Positions 1 through 8,321 of a stretch of DNA of 64,000 nucleotides are shown here, in pieces. A program made the position numbers and the translations under genes. Each line of letters opens with the position of its first letter. Position 1 is the first letter of the stretch. This DNA comes from Pseudomonas sp. MWU15-20650 (GTDB lineage: Bacteria; Pseudomonadota; Gammaproteobacteria; Pseudomonadales; Pseudomonadaceae), in NCBI RefSeq assembly GCF_023242475.1, contig NZ_JALJFG010000025.1, positions 1 to 64,000 on the forward strand. Reading direction: 5' to 3'. The notes beneath the pieces are model-generated. The model was not told the origin of the DNA. It made no database searches and saw only the letters and a list, made by a program, of their open reading frames with translations.

Positions 1-34
1 GCCTCCCACATTTGCCCTGTGCGCACCGGTCAGA

Positions 35-1840
35 TCAGGTGATATCGGCCGACACCGGTGCATCCAGGCCCATCGCGTGCAGACGCGCGTAGTAGCCGTT
101 CTGCGCCAACAACTCGCCATGTGTGCCGCGCTCGACGATCCGGCCATCGTCCATCACCAGGATCAGGTCCGCCTTCTCGATGGTGGACAAACGGTGCGCG
201 ATCACCAGGGTAGTGCGACCTTGCATGACCTTGTCCAGCGCCGCCTGGATATGCCGCTCGGACTCGGTATCGAGGGCCGAGGTGGCCTCATCGAGGATCA
301 GCAACGGCGAGTTCTTGAGCAATGCACGGGCAATCGCCAGGCGCTGGCGTTGACCACCGGACAACAGCACGCCGTTCTCGCCGACCTGGGTATCGAAACC
401 CTTGGGCAACTGGTCGATGAAGTCCTTGGCATTGGCATCTGCCGCCGCAGCCTCAACATCGGCACGCGGTGCGCCAGCCAGGTCGCCGTAGGCGATGTTG
501 TTGGTCACGGTGTCGCTGAACAGGGTCACGTGCTGGGTGACCTGGGCAATGTGCTTGCGCAGGTTAAGCAGCTTGTAGTCTTCGACCTCTACGCCATCGA
601 GCAGGATTTCACCGCTTTCATGGTGGTAGAAGCGCGGGATCAAGCTGGCCAGGGTCGACTTGCCGCTGCCCGAACGGCCCACCAGGGCGATCATCTGCCC
701 AGGCTCGGCGGTGAAGCTGATGTCCTTGAGCACATGGCGCTCGGTGCCAGGGTAGGTGAAGTTCAGATGACGCACTTCCAGGCGACCGCTGACCTTGTCG
801 CGCTCGATAGTGCCGTGGTCGATCTCAACATCTTCATCCAGCTGTTCAAAAATGCTTTCGGCACCCGCCACGCCTTTCTGGATCGTCGAGCTGACTTCCG
901 ACAGTTGGCGGATCGGCTTGGGCAACAAACCAGCCAGCGTGATGTAGGCCACCATGTCACCGGCCGACGCATCCCCACGAAGATACAGGACCAGGAACAT
1001 CAACACCGCCATCGCGGAGTAGATCACCAATTGCAGCGCCGGGGTGTAGATGGCCCCAGTGCGGGTCATCCGCAGCTGCTTGTTGGTGTTGCTCTGGCTG
1101 GCCCTGAAGAAGCGTTTCTGCTCGTAGACCTCACCACCGAAGCTGCGCACCACGCGATAGCCCTGGATGGTTTCCGAGGCCACGTGGGTCACGTCGCCCA
1201 TGGCCACCTGGATTTTCTTGCTCTGCTTGCGGAATTTCTTGCTGGCCGTACTGACCATCACGGCAATCAACGGCAGGATAGCGATCATGACCAGCGTCAG
1301 GCGCCAGTTCATGTACAGCAAGGAGGCAAACAGGAAGATCACCGTCATGCCTTCGCGAATCACCACCTTGATCGCATCGGTCGCCGCCCCCGTGACCATG
1401 GTCACGTTGAAGGTGATGCGGGAAATCAGGTGCCCGGAGTTGTGGTTGTCGAAGTAGCGGTTTGGCAGCGTGAGCAAGTTGTTGAACAACTGCACCCGCA
1501 GGTCGTGCACCAGGCCCAGGGAAACCTTGGCCAGCAGGTAGTTGCCCAGGAACGACCCCAAGCCCTGCCAGGCTGCAATCAGAATGATCAGCAGCGGCAC
1601 AGCCTGCAGCAATTGCAGGTCGCGCAGTAACGGCACGGTGGGGAATAGCACGGCTTCCGGATTGGAAAGGCCGTCGACAAAATACTTGAGGATGTAACCC
1701 AGCATTGGCTGGGTCGACGCGAAAATCAGAAATCCGACGATACTCAACGCGAACAAGCCCATGTAGGGCTTAACGTAACTAAGCAGGCGGAAGTATATTT
1801 TCAAGCTCGAAGGGCTTGCGCTCGGACTGGAGTCGGTCAT
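35..1840 (-). CDS. msbA: Lipid A export permease/ATP-binding protein MsbA
   Basis: This is an inner-membrane ABC half-transporter that dimerises and flips core-lipid A across the inner membrane. The roughly 600-residue product has an N-terminal six-helix transmembrane domain and a C-terminal nucleotide-binding domain. The latter shows Walker A (GRSGSGKST), the signature LSGGQRQR, Walker B (LLILDEATSALD) and the switch histidine (IAHRLS). The frame is open up to 1942, but the ATG at 1840 (MTDSSPSAS) gives the usual family length, so I chose it; no strong ribosome-binding site precedes either start. It is divergent from the O-antigen ligase, which fits its place at the edge of the LPS core region. 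Identity is very secure; the exact start is less so. Confidence 0.95.
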   Translation of the reverse strand: MTDSSPSASPSSLKIYFRLLSYVKPYMGLFALSIVGFLIFASTQPMLGYILKYFVDGLSNPEAVLFPTVPLLRDLQLLQAVPLLIILIAAWQGLGSFLGNYLLAKVSLGLVHDLRVQLFNNLLTLPNRYFDNHNSGHLISRITFNVTMVTGAATDAIKVVIREGMTVIFLFASLLYMNWRLTLVMIAILPLIAVMVSTASKKFRKQSKKIQVAMGDVTHVASETIQGYRVVRSFGGEVYEQKRFFRASQSNTNKQLRMTRTGAIYTPALQLVIYSAMAVLMFLVLYLRGDASAGDMVAYITLAGLLPKPIRQLSEVSSTIQKGVAGAESIFEQLDEDVEIDHGTIERDKVSGRLEVRHLNFTYPGTERHVLKDISFTAEPGQMIALVGRSGSGKSTLASLIPRFYHHESGEILLDGVEVEDYKLLNLRKHIAQVTQHVTLFSDTVTNNIAYGDLAGAPRADVEAAAADANAKDFIDQLPKGFDTQVGENGVLLSGGQRQRLAIARALLKNSPLLILDEATSALDTESERHIQAALDKVMQGRTTLVIAHRLSTIEKADLILVMDDGRIVERGTHGELLAQNGYYARLHAMGLDAPVSADIT

Positions 1841-1998
1841 ATCACGCGGCGTTTTGAAAAAGGAGGCTGACTTTATCACAGCTTCTCTGTTGTACTTGCA
1901 CCCGACGTAACCCGCGGCTCTGTTGGATCTGACCGACGACATTACATAGCCACTACCTTAAGATGGTCGGCTTTCTCTTTCTGGAATGGCTCTACTGT

Positions 1999-3855
1999 AT
2001 GCACTCCAAGCGCTTCATCTATGGCTCAAATCGCTTTTTAGACTTCTTGATCCTGTGGATTTTGCCCATCGGCCTGTTGCTGCTCCTGAGCTCATTGTTT
2101 TTTGTCACCAATCGCAATGTGCTGCACCGGTTCTTCTACATCACCTTCAGCGTGCCGACCCTGTTCCTGCTGTGCATGCGCCCTCGAGAGCTCAAGGAAC
2201 TGTTGCGTGAGCCCCTGGCCATCGCGTTTCTGGTTTTCTCTGCCTGGGCGCTGACCAGCATGCTCTGGACCCCGGAGTCTTCCAACGACTCGGACCTGTT
2301 CAAGCGCCCGCTGAATACGTTCATGCTGTTTGGCGGCTTCGGGTTCTTGTTGCATTACCGTAACGAACTGTTCAAGCCGATCTTCTTCAGTGCCGCAGTG
2401 ATTGCGCTGGTGGTGTGCTTGTGCAACCTGGTGGCGTTCGCCAAAGGCTTCGAACCGGGCATGCGCATGATCGGTGGTCGGGGAGCCCTCGACAACCCGC
2501 TGCTCAGCTCTCATCTTTTCGGCTTTTTCAGTATTTACTGGCTTTACGTTTGCATGACAACCCAGCGCCTGAAGGTGTTGTGGTTCAGCGTTCCAGCCCT
2601 TGCAATCATGATCGCAGCGGTCTTTTCGACAGGCTCCCGAACACCATTGGTCGCGTTGACGCTAGCAATCCTGTGGATGAGTTTTATCAGCCGTAACCGC
2701 CGCTCGGTAATATTTATTGCTGGATTGGTCCTGAGCTCTATTGTGCTCCTGCTGTTCTATCCAGCGTTGATCACTGACCGTGGCAGCTCGTTCCGCCTTG
2801 AATTGTGGAGCATGTCGCTGCAACGTATCGCCGAACACCCTTGGATCGGCCATAGCTACGACTCCGAGCTGTACTTGACACTCGCAGATGGCAACCAACT
2901 GCGCGAGCCCCACAGCTTCGCCCTCGGCGTGCTTTATTACGTCGGCATCATCGGTTTTATCCCATGGCTCTTCATGCTCGGCTGGGGCCTGCGCAAAGGC
3001 TTCAAGGAACGGGCACAACCGCTGTTCATCCTGGCCTCTTCCCTGCTGGCCTACGGCATCGGCGCCGGCCTGACCGAAGGCGGCGGCATTCTGTCGCGCC
3101 CCAAGGAACATTGGTTCCTGTTGTGGATTCCCCTGGCCATAATCGCCGGCCTGAGCATCGCCCAGCGTCGCCGCAGCGTACTGCGCATGCCCGTGCAAAG
3201 CATCAAGACCCAGGCATTCGATCAGCTTTGCAACAACGCCCATGTGATAGAAGCCGACGGCCTGGGACCAAAAGTCTTACGCCTGGAAGACGGCAGCTTC
3301 CTCAAGATCTTTCGCGCACGCCGCTGGTACACCTCGGGCAGCTTCAACCCGTATTCCGAGCGTTTTGCCAGCAACAGCGAGCAATTACGCACCTTGGGGA
3401 TCCCCACCCCTGAAATCCTCGCGCTCTACCGCCTGGACGACGCCAGCAGTGCCGTGACTTACACCCCCTTGCCCGGCCTGACCCTGCGCCAGGCGCTGCA
3501 AAGCCTGGACAGCAGCTTGCGCGAATCGCTGATTGAGCGCTTTGGCCGGTTCATGGCGCAGTTGCATGAGCGCGGCGTGTACTTCCGCTCGCTGCACCTG
3601 GGTAATGTGCTGTTGATGGACGATGGCGAGTTCGGCCTGATCGACGTGGCCGACCTGCGCATCTACCCCTCGTCACTCCGTTATGCCCTGCGCCAACGTA
3701 ATCTGTGCCATATGCAACGCTACCCGCAGGACCGCAACTGGCTGTTCGAAACCCACTTCGAGCAACTGCTCAAGGGCTACGCGTGCGTTGCAAGCCAGAG
3801 CGCCACGACGAAAATTCGCGAACAGGTGCAGCGCCTCCCCCGCCCCGCCAAATGA
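1999..3855 (+). CDS. waaL: O-antigen ligase (WaaL-like) fused to a lipopolysaccharide-kinase-like domain
   Basis: Residues about 1-400 form a polytopic membrane domain with the Wzy/WaaL layout: many hydrophobic helices and a large periplasmic loop around SFRLELWSMSLQRIAEHPWIGHS. Such ligases attach O-antigen to core-lipid A on the periplasmic face. Residues about 410-600 are soluble and resemble InaA/WaaP-type kinases, with a lysine strand (GSFLKIFRARRW), a catalytic-loop segment (YFRSLHLGNVLL) and a metal-binding-type LIDVAD. Ser531 stands where the catalytic Asp would be, so this half may be a pseudokinase. I recall P. aeruginosa carrying separate adjacent genes PA4999 (waaL) and PA4998, so this looks like their fusion. 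An in-frame ATG at 1963 is the alternative start; ATG 1999 leaves a short basic cytoplasmic tail before the first helix. Confidence 0.85.
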   Translation: MHSKRFIYGSNRFLDFLILWILPIGLLLLLSSLFFVTNRNVLHRFFYITFSVPTLFLLCMRPRELKELLREPLAIAFLVFSAWALTSMLWTPESSNDSDLFKRPLNTFMLFGGFGFLLHYRNELFKPIFFSAAVIALVVCLCNLVAFAKGFEPGMRMIGGRGALDNPLLSSHLFGFFSIYWLYVCMTTQRLKVLWFSVPALAIMIAAVFSTGSRTPLVALTLAILWMSFISRNRRSVIFIAGLVLSSIVLLLFYPALITDRGSSFRLELWSMSLQRIAEHPWIGHSYDSELYLTLADGNQLREPHSFALGVLYYVGIIGFIPWLFMLGWGLRKGFKERAQPLFILASSLLAYGIGAGLTEGGGILSRPKEHWFLLWIPLAIIAGLSIAQRRRSVLRMPVQSIKTQAFDQLCNNAHVIEADGLGPKVLRLEDGSFLKIFRARRWYTSGSFNPYSERFASNSEQLRTLGIPTPEILALYRLDDASSAVTYTPLPGLTLRQALQSLDSSLRESLIERFGRFMAQLHERGVYFRSLHLGNVLLMDDGEFGLIDVADLRIYPSSLRYALRQRNLCHMQRYPQDRNWLFETHFEQLLKGYACVASQSATTKIREQVQRLPRPAK

Positions 3856-3856
3856 C

Positions 3857-3893
3857 AAAAAAGGCGACTATCACAGGTGATAGTCGCCTTTTT
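3857..3893 (+). terminator. Bidirectional rho-independent terminator
   Basis: A near-perfect stem pairs 3857-3873 with 3878-3893 around a short loop. It has an A-run on the left and a T-run on the right, so it can stop transcription from both strands. It sits between the convergent waaL fusion and the minus-strand glycosyltransferase. Confidence 0.9.
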
Positions 3894-3910
3894 CACATCC
3901 CTCGCCGCGC

Positions 3911-4792
3911 TCAGCTCCTGAGCGGCATCAGATACAGCCGCACCAGCCCACGCAAGGTCTTGCGTCCCCAGAACTTCAGCGGGATCTGCTTGAGGATCTC
4001 CCGCGCCAGCGGGCGGTCACGGTCGGCAGTCTTGAGGAACATCGAGTTCAGGAAGTTGTAACGAACCTGATCATAAGCCGGGTGATCGCTGAACAAGCCA
4101 TAAGTCTTGAGGATGTTCTCGATCATGTAGCGATGATTCTTGTACGTGTTGGTCGCGTGCTGACGATAGCGCGCCATTACCACGCCCAATACATCGATGG
4201 TGTAGCCCGCATGGGCAATCTTCAGCTCGATCAGCAGGTCTTCCAGGGGGATCAACGGATCGAAACCACCCACCTCTACAAGCGCATCCCGGCGAATCAT
4301 CAAGGTGGGCGCCGGAGGGAACGGCTTGCGGTCCAGGAACAGGTCATCGAAGTCCAGGCTGCGAAACGGCAGGTCGCGGTGCTGCTTCTTCTCAGGGTAC
4401 GGTATGCCTTGGCCATCGATCAGTTCAATGTTGCCGGCGCAGATGCCAACCTTCGGCTTGCCTTCCATGTAGGCCACTTGGGTCGCAATACGTTCGGGCA
4501 GCATGATGTCGTCGGAGCCGAACGGAACGATCAGGCTCCCCTTGGCCCGGGCGATCGCGCCGTTGAGGGTGTTGGTCAGGCCCTGGTTCTGTTGCACCTG
4601 GAAATCAAAGCCGTGCTCGGCCTGCAAGCGCCGGATGCGTTCGACACTGTCATCCTTGGAGCCGTCATCCACCACCAACAACTCGATAGCGGTATAGGTC
4701 TGCCCCAGCACACTGAGGATACTCTGTTCGATATACGGGCCATGGTTGTAGGACGCAATGATCACCGAGACCAGAGGTTGTTGCCGAGTCAT
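3911..4792 (-). CDS. Family 2 glycosyltransferase of the LPS core (WapR-like)
   Basis: The 293-residue GT-A fold enzyme opens with the GT2 signature VSVIIASYNHGPYIEQSI and carries VVDDGSKDDS and the nucleotide-sugar binding GSDDIM. It should transfer a sugar in the cytoplasm to the growing LPS outer core or O-antigen acceptor. Its ATG overlaps the stop of the upstream glycosyltransferase by four bases (ATGA), so the two are translationally coupled. Position next to the ligase and the GT4 gene matches the rhamnosyltransferase gene wapR (PA5000) of P. aeruginosa. Substrate is inferred from position only. Confidence 0.85.
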   Translation of the reverse strand: MTRQQPLVSVIIASYNHGPYIEQSILSVLGQTYTAIELLVVDDGSKDDSVERIRRLQAEHGFDFQVQQNQGLTNTLNGAIARAKGSLIVPFGSDDIMLPERIATQVAYMEGKPKVGICAGNIELIDGQGIPYPEKKQHRDLPFRSLDFDDLFLDRKPFPPAPTLMIRRDALVEVGGFDPLIPLEDLLIELKIAHAGYTIDVLGVVMARYRQHATNTYKNHRYMIENILKTYGLFSDHPAYDQVRYNFLNSMFLKTADRDRPLAREILKQIPLKFWGRKTLRGLVRLYLMPLRS

Positions 4793-5937
4793 GCTCTACC
4801 CACTTCACGTAAACCGGTTTCAATCAGAGTCAGGTACTTGTGCCTGAACTCTTCAAGGGTGTGGTTGGCCTGCAGATAGCGGAACACCTCTTCACCCTTG
4901 GCGCGTAACTGTTCATCGCTCAGCGCCAGATAAGTATCCAGGGCGACGGCCAATTGCTCGACGTTGCCCGGGTCATGGGACAGGCCGCCCGCGCCCTGCA
5001 CCAGTGGCAACATCGCAGGGCCGTTGGAGGCGATGACCGGCAGGTGTCCACTCATGCCTTCCAACAGCGCCAGGCCCAGGCCCTCAAACAGCGACGGCAT
5101 GGTCCAGATGTCGAAGCCACGCACGTACCTCATGCCGTCTTCGCGAAAGCCCAGCAAATGCGCGCGACCGGTCAGGCCCAGGCGCTCGATGTCTGCACGC
5201 AAATCGGCTTCTGCACGACCGGAACCAATGATGCCTACCTGTGCCTCGGGGTACTTGTCCTTGAGGCTGGCAAAGGCTTGCAGCAGGTGAGTGTGGCCCT
5301 TGATCGGCACCAGCCGCCCCAACGCGCCGATCATCCGAGCGTCCATTGGCAGGCCCAGGGCCTTGCGCGCCTCTTCGCGGGTGAACTGCAAGGCTTCTGC
5401 CTGGGGAATATCGATCGCGTTGGTGACATAGCTGGTGTTTTCACGGGTGAACCCACAGTCGAGGTCCACCAGATAATCCTTCACCGCTTCCGACACCCCC
5501 ACAAAACGCCACGCCGGGCTGACCCAGCGTCGCGTCTGGCGCCGACGGTAACCACGGTCATACTCGCCAAAGCCGTGCGAGATACCAACGCACAGCGGGA
5601 TTTTCAACCAACGGTTGAGCGACAGCATCATGTTCACCGACTTGAAGCGGTTACAAATGACCACATCGAATTTCTGCTCGCGGCAATATTTGTAGATCTG
5701 CCACATGGCGCCAAAGCGGATGCCCTTGAGGGACTTCTCCGGCAGCTCGAAATAGTGGGAGTGCTCGGCCACACTCAGGGGCTGGCCCGGCAATGGGCGC
5801 CCACTGAGAAACCCCGATGTGACCTCGAAACGCTCAGCCGGCAAGGATTTGACGATTTGCTCACCCAAGTCGGCGAAGTCATTGGTCTTGACGTTGTAGT
5901 CCGGCTGTAACTGCAAAACCTTGAAACGAGGCTTCAT
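4789..5937 (-). CDS. Family 4 glycosyltransferase (Ssg-like)
   Basis: This is a 382-residue GT-B enzyme of the GT4 family. The C-terminal half carries GALGRLVPIKGHTHLL and the conserved FEGLGLALLEGMSGHLPVIAS, whose E-x7-E type segment contacts the nucleotide-sugar donor. By synteny it corresponds to PA5001 (ssg), a cell-surface sugar glycosyltransferase that affects LPS and exopolysaccharide in pseudomonads. It is followed by the GT2 gene with an ATGA overlap and preceded by 84 bases of spacer after the PIG-L deacetylase gene. Donor and acceptor cannot be read from the sequence. Confidence 0.85.
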   Translation of the reverse strand: MKPRFKVLQLQPDYNVKTNDFADLGEQIVKSLPAERFEVTSGFLSGRPLPGQPLSVAEHSHYFELPEKSLKGIRFGAMWQIYKYCREQKFDVVICNRFKSVNMMLSLNRWLKIPLCVGISHGFGEYDRGYRRRQTRRWVSPAWRFVGVSEAVKDYLVDLDCGFTRENTSYVTNAIDIPQAEALQFTREEARKALGLPMDARMIGALGRLVPIKGHTHLLQAFASLKDKYPEAQVGIIGSGRAEADLRADIERLGLTGRAHLLGFREDGMRYVRGFDIWTMPSLFEGLGLALLEGMSGHLPVIASNGPAMLPLVQGAGGLSHDPGNVEQLAVALDTYLALSDEQLRAKGEEVFRYLQANHTLEEFRHKYLTLIETGLREVGRA

Positions 5938-6021
5938 AACTCTCCATACAGCGATCTGGCGACGGGCACGCGGCCCGGTAAAAGGGCGACAAGCGATTGT
6001 TAGCCTGCCTTCGATAGGTTC

Positions 6022-7428
6022 TCAATCCTGCTTCAGAACCCACAGCAGTTCGTGCCGACGCACGGCCTTGCGAAAGAATTCGTCCTCTCCATAAGGCGAC
6101 GGCCTACGGCCCGCCAGTATCCGCTGCACAACCCGGCGCACCCGACGCTTGAACGGCGGTCGCGGCTGCAGGTCATGCATCATGCCCAAGGCCATGGCCT
6201 TGTCGTGCTGCTGGCTCAAGGTGAGCGAGAAGCTGCAAGGCACAAACTCACCCCCAGCATAGAAATGCGGTGGCAGCGCCACGCCAGCCCCCGAATCCCC
6301 CATGGGCCATCGGTCGTTATCATGCAGGTGATTGGCATAGCCGAGCAATGTGTCGGGCTGCCACTCCAGGCCCTTCAAGGCTTCCAGTGTCGCCGCATGG
6401 GCACAGATGTGGTCAGCGTGAGGGTCGAGTAATGGCGTGGGCAACACGACCACCTGCGGCCGCGCCTTGAGCAACAGTGCCCGCAAGTCCGCGATCAGGT
6501 TGTTCCAGGTCGGCGCACCATCCTCGTCGCCGGGCAGTGTAAACGCGTTGAACTGGCGAAACAGTCGTGTGTCGCTCAATTCGGCTTCGCGAGAAGCCTT
6601 AGGTTGACTCGGTTCGGCCTGCATGGCCTGCAGCCGCATGCAGAAGTAACCCAATTGCACGCACTGGGCCTCGGGCACGCCCGCCCACCGCGGCACGGCA
6701 ATGCTGTCCCAGGCACGCAGGCGGCCCTTGATACGCGCCGCTTCAGCCTTGGGCATACCCATTTTCCGATAATGCTCGGCTTCGATTTCACCGGCAGTCA
6801 GGGTGACAATCCAGCTTTCGGCGGCCTGGCTGTATAGGGCGAATGCGGCCAGTTCAGCATCGTCGGCGTGGGGAGCAATCACCATGACGCGCTGTTGCTG
6901 ATAGTCCGCGTGACGAAAGCGCCACAGCGTCGGCTGCCCCTTGATCCGGCAAAAACGTCCGCGCAGCGTGATCTTGCCCGCGCTCAGTGCTTCGGCGGCC
7001 CCCGTGAGGTTGAGGTAGCGAAACCCAGCAACACCGCGCTCGAACACCTGCCGGTCCCGCGTACCCAGGCCCCGCAGCTCCACCGCAGGGTCGACGAAGC
7101 GCCCCAGCCACGTGCTTTTCAACTCGACACCGACGATCAGGGTTTCGTCGGCCCCCAGGGGCGTATCCAGAAACAGCTGCCCGGACTCCAGGCGCAAACC
7201 GGGCTGCTCGCTGCCGGCAGGGAACGCGTACTCATAATTGTCTTTGGGCGAGTAAAACAAGCTATCGGCAAACCAGGCTTCATGGGCGACCCACAGCAGC
7301 ACCGCCAGGATCGGCGGCAACCACCAGGCCACAAAAATGCCGACCTTGAGCAGCAACAGGAAGCCGATAAAGAGCGCAATGCGCTTATTACGCCGATGGC
7401 GCTTGAGCAGTAGTTGCTTGCGATTCAT
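6022..7428 (-). CDS. dnpA: PIG-L family de-N-acetylase (DnpA-like)
   Basis: The 468-residue protein has an N-terminal basic segment (MNRKQLLLKRHRRNKR) and one or two membrane helices, then a PIG-L domain. The zinc-binding motif AHADDAEL (the family's HPDD-type site) and the later HADHICAHAATLEAL are both present. Enzymes of this family remove N-acetyl groups from sugars. The P. aeruginosa gene in the same place (PA5002, dnpA) is reported to affect antibiotic tolerance. I chose the ATG at 7428 because it overlaps the mig-14 stop by four bases (ATGA); an upstream in-frame ATG at 7455 lies inside mig-14. LPS is the likely substrate by context, not proven. Confidence 0.85.
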   Translation of the reverse strand: MNRKQLLLKRHRRNKRIALFIGFLLLLKVGIFVAWWLPPILAVLLWVAHEAWFADSLFYSPKDNYEYAFPAGSEQPGLRLESGQLFLDTPLGADETLIVGVELKSTWLGRFVDPAVELRGLGTRDRQVFERGVAGFRYLNLTGAAEALSAGKITLRGRFCRIKGQPTLWRFRHADYQQQRVMVIAPHADDAELAAFALYSQAAESWIVTLTAGEIEAEHYRKMGMPKAEAARIKGRLRAWDSIAVPRWAGVPEAQCVQLGYFCMRLQAMQAEPSQPKASREAELSDTRLFRQFNAFTLPGDEDGAPTWNNLIADLRALLLKARPQVVVLPTPLLDPHADHICAHAATLEALKGLEWQPDTLLGYANHLHDNDRWPMGDSGAGVALPPHFYAGGEFVPCSFSLTLSQQHDKAMALGMMHDLQPRPPFKRRVRRVVQRILAGRRPSPYGEDEFFRKAVRRHELLWVLKQD

Positions 7429-8321
7429 ACGCTGAAAACCTGCACTGGATTGCACCAGCGCTCCTTGTATTCGCGGTCGGAACGCCCAAAAGAAAAGCGC
7501 AACGACTTATTGGCCGCTCGCGCCTGTTCCCAGGCGCTTTGGGTGTTGAGAAAGCTCAGGACACTGCCGGGGCTGAACGCACGGGTTTCAGGGTCGACAC
7601 CGCCGTTGACGTACTCAGCACTGAACCATTCGCTGGACTGCACCTGATACACCAATTGCACAGCGATCGCGGCATCATTGAGAAACAGTACCGAACCGAA
7701 CAAGAAATCCTTGAGCAATTCCAGCACCTCAGCCAGACGCGCCGCGCCTACGGGTGGGAAGCCCCAGCGACGTTGGAACAGATCGCAGTAAATCGCCGCC
7801 AGCTCCACGCTGGAAAACTCACTGACCGCCCGTACCACGCCGCCCGCTTCTTCCAGCAGACGCAACTCGCGCCGCTGGTTGTAGCGAAACTTTTTCGACA
7901 GTTCTTCAGGGGTGCGTGCCATGGCCAATTGCTCGGCCTGAGGCTTGAGGGTGCTGACGCGCCCATCGTTCAACGCCGACAGGTAGCGCGCACGATGACG
8001 CAACGGCACCTGTGCATCGGCGGCAATCGGCAAGATGATCTCGGCATTGCCCAGGTCAAACAGGCCTTTCTTGCCGGCACGCTTGAGTACGTCCTTGGAC
8101 AGCGCCAAGTCCCGCCCCCAGGTGGCTATCGCCCCCTTGAGTTCACCGCCTTGCTCCCAGCCCAGGTAACGCACGGGAAGCTGAGCCAGGCAGGCCAACC
8201 GTTCGATCACCTGCGGATGGGTTGCCACACTGCCGCCGTAACGCTGCCAGGCCTGGGCGTAAACCTCGGCCTCGACAGGCGCCCAGCCACGTTCACGCCA
8301 ACCCTGAAAGCGATTTAGCAT
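7425..8321 (-). CDS. Mig-14 family protein
   Basis: This 298-residue protein matches the Mig-14 family, whose members contribute to resistance to antimicrobial peptides and have a GNAT/FemX-like fold. Recognisable segments are FRYNQRRELRLLEEAGG, DLFQRRWGFPP and the C-terminal FSFGRSDREYKERW. It starts one base after the TAG stop of the carbamoyltransferase gene (TAGATG) and ends in an ATGA overlap with the deacetylase gene, so it is mid-operon. In P. aeruginosa the homologue (PA5003) lies in the same cluster. A direct role in LPS modification is an inference from context. Confidence 0.8.
   Translation of the reverse strand: MLNRFQGWRERGWAPVEAEVYAQAWQRYGGSVATHPQVIERLACLAQLPVRYLGWEQGGELKGAIATWGRDLALSKDVLKRAGKKGLFDLGNAEIILPIAADAQVPLRHRARYLSALNDGRVSTLKPQAEQLAMARTPEELSKKFRYNQRRELRLLEEAGGVVRAVSEFSSVELAAIYCDLFQRRWGFPPVGAARLAEVLELLKDFLFGSVLFLNDAAIAVQLVYQVQSSEWFSAEYVNGGVDPETRAFSPGSVLSFLNTQSAWEQARAANKSLRFSFGRSDREYKERWCNPVQVFSV

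Noticed and set aside
1..34. Possible partial REP element at the left edge (CCTCCCACA)
   Set aside because: Too short to support; it resembles the end of the GTGGGAGG family, but the window cuts it.
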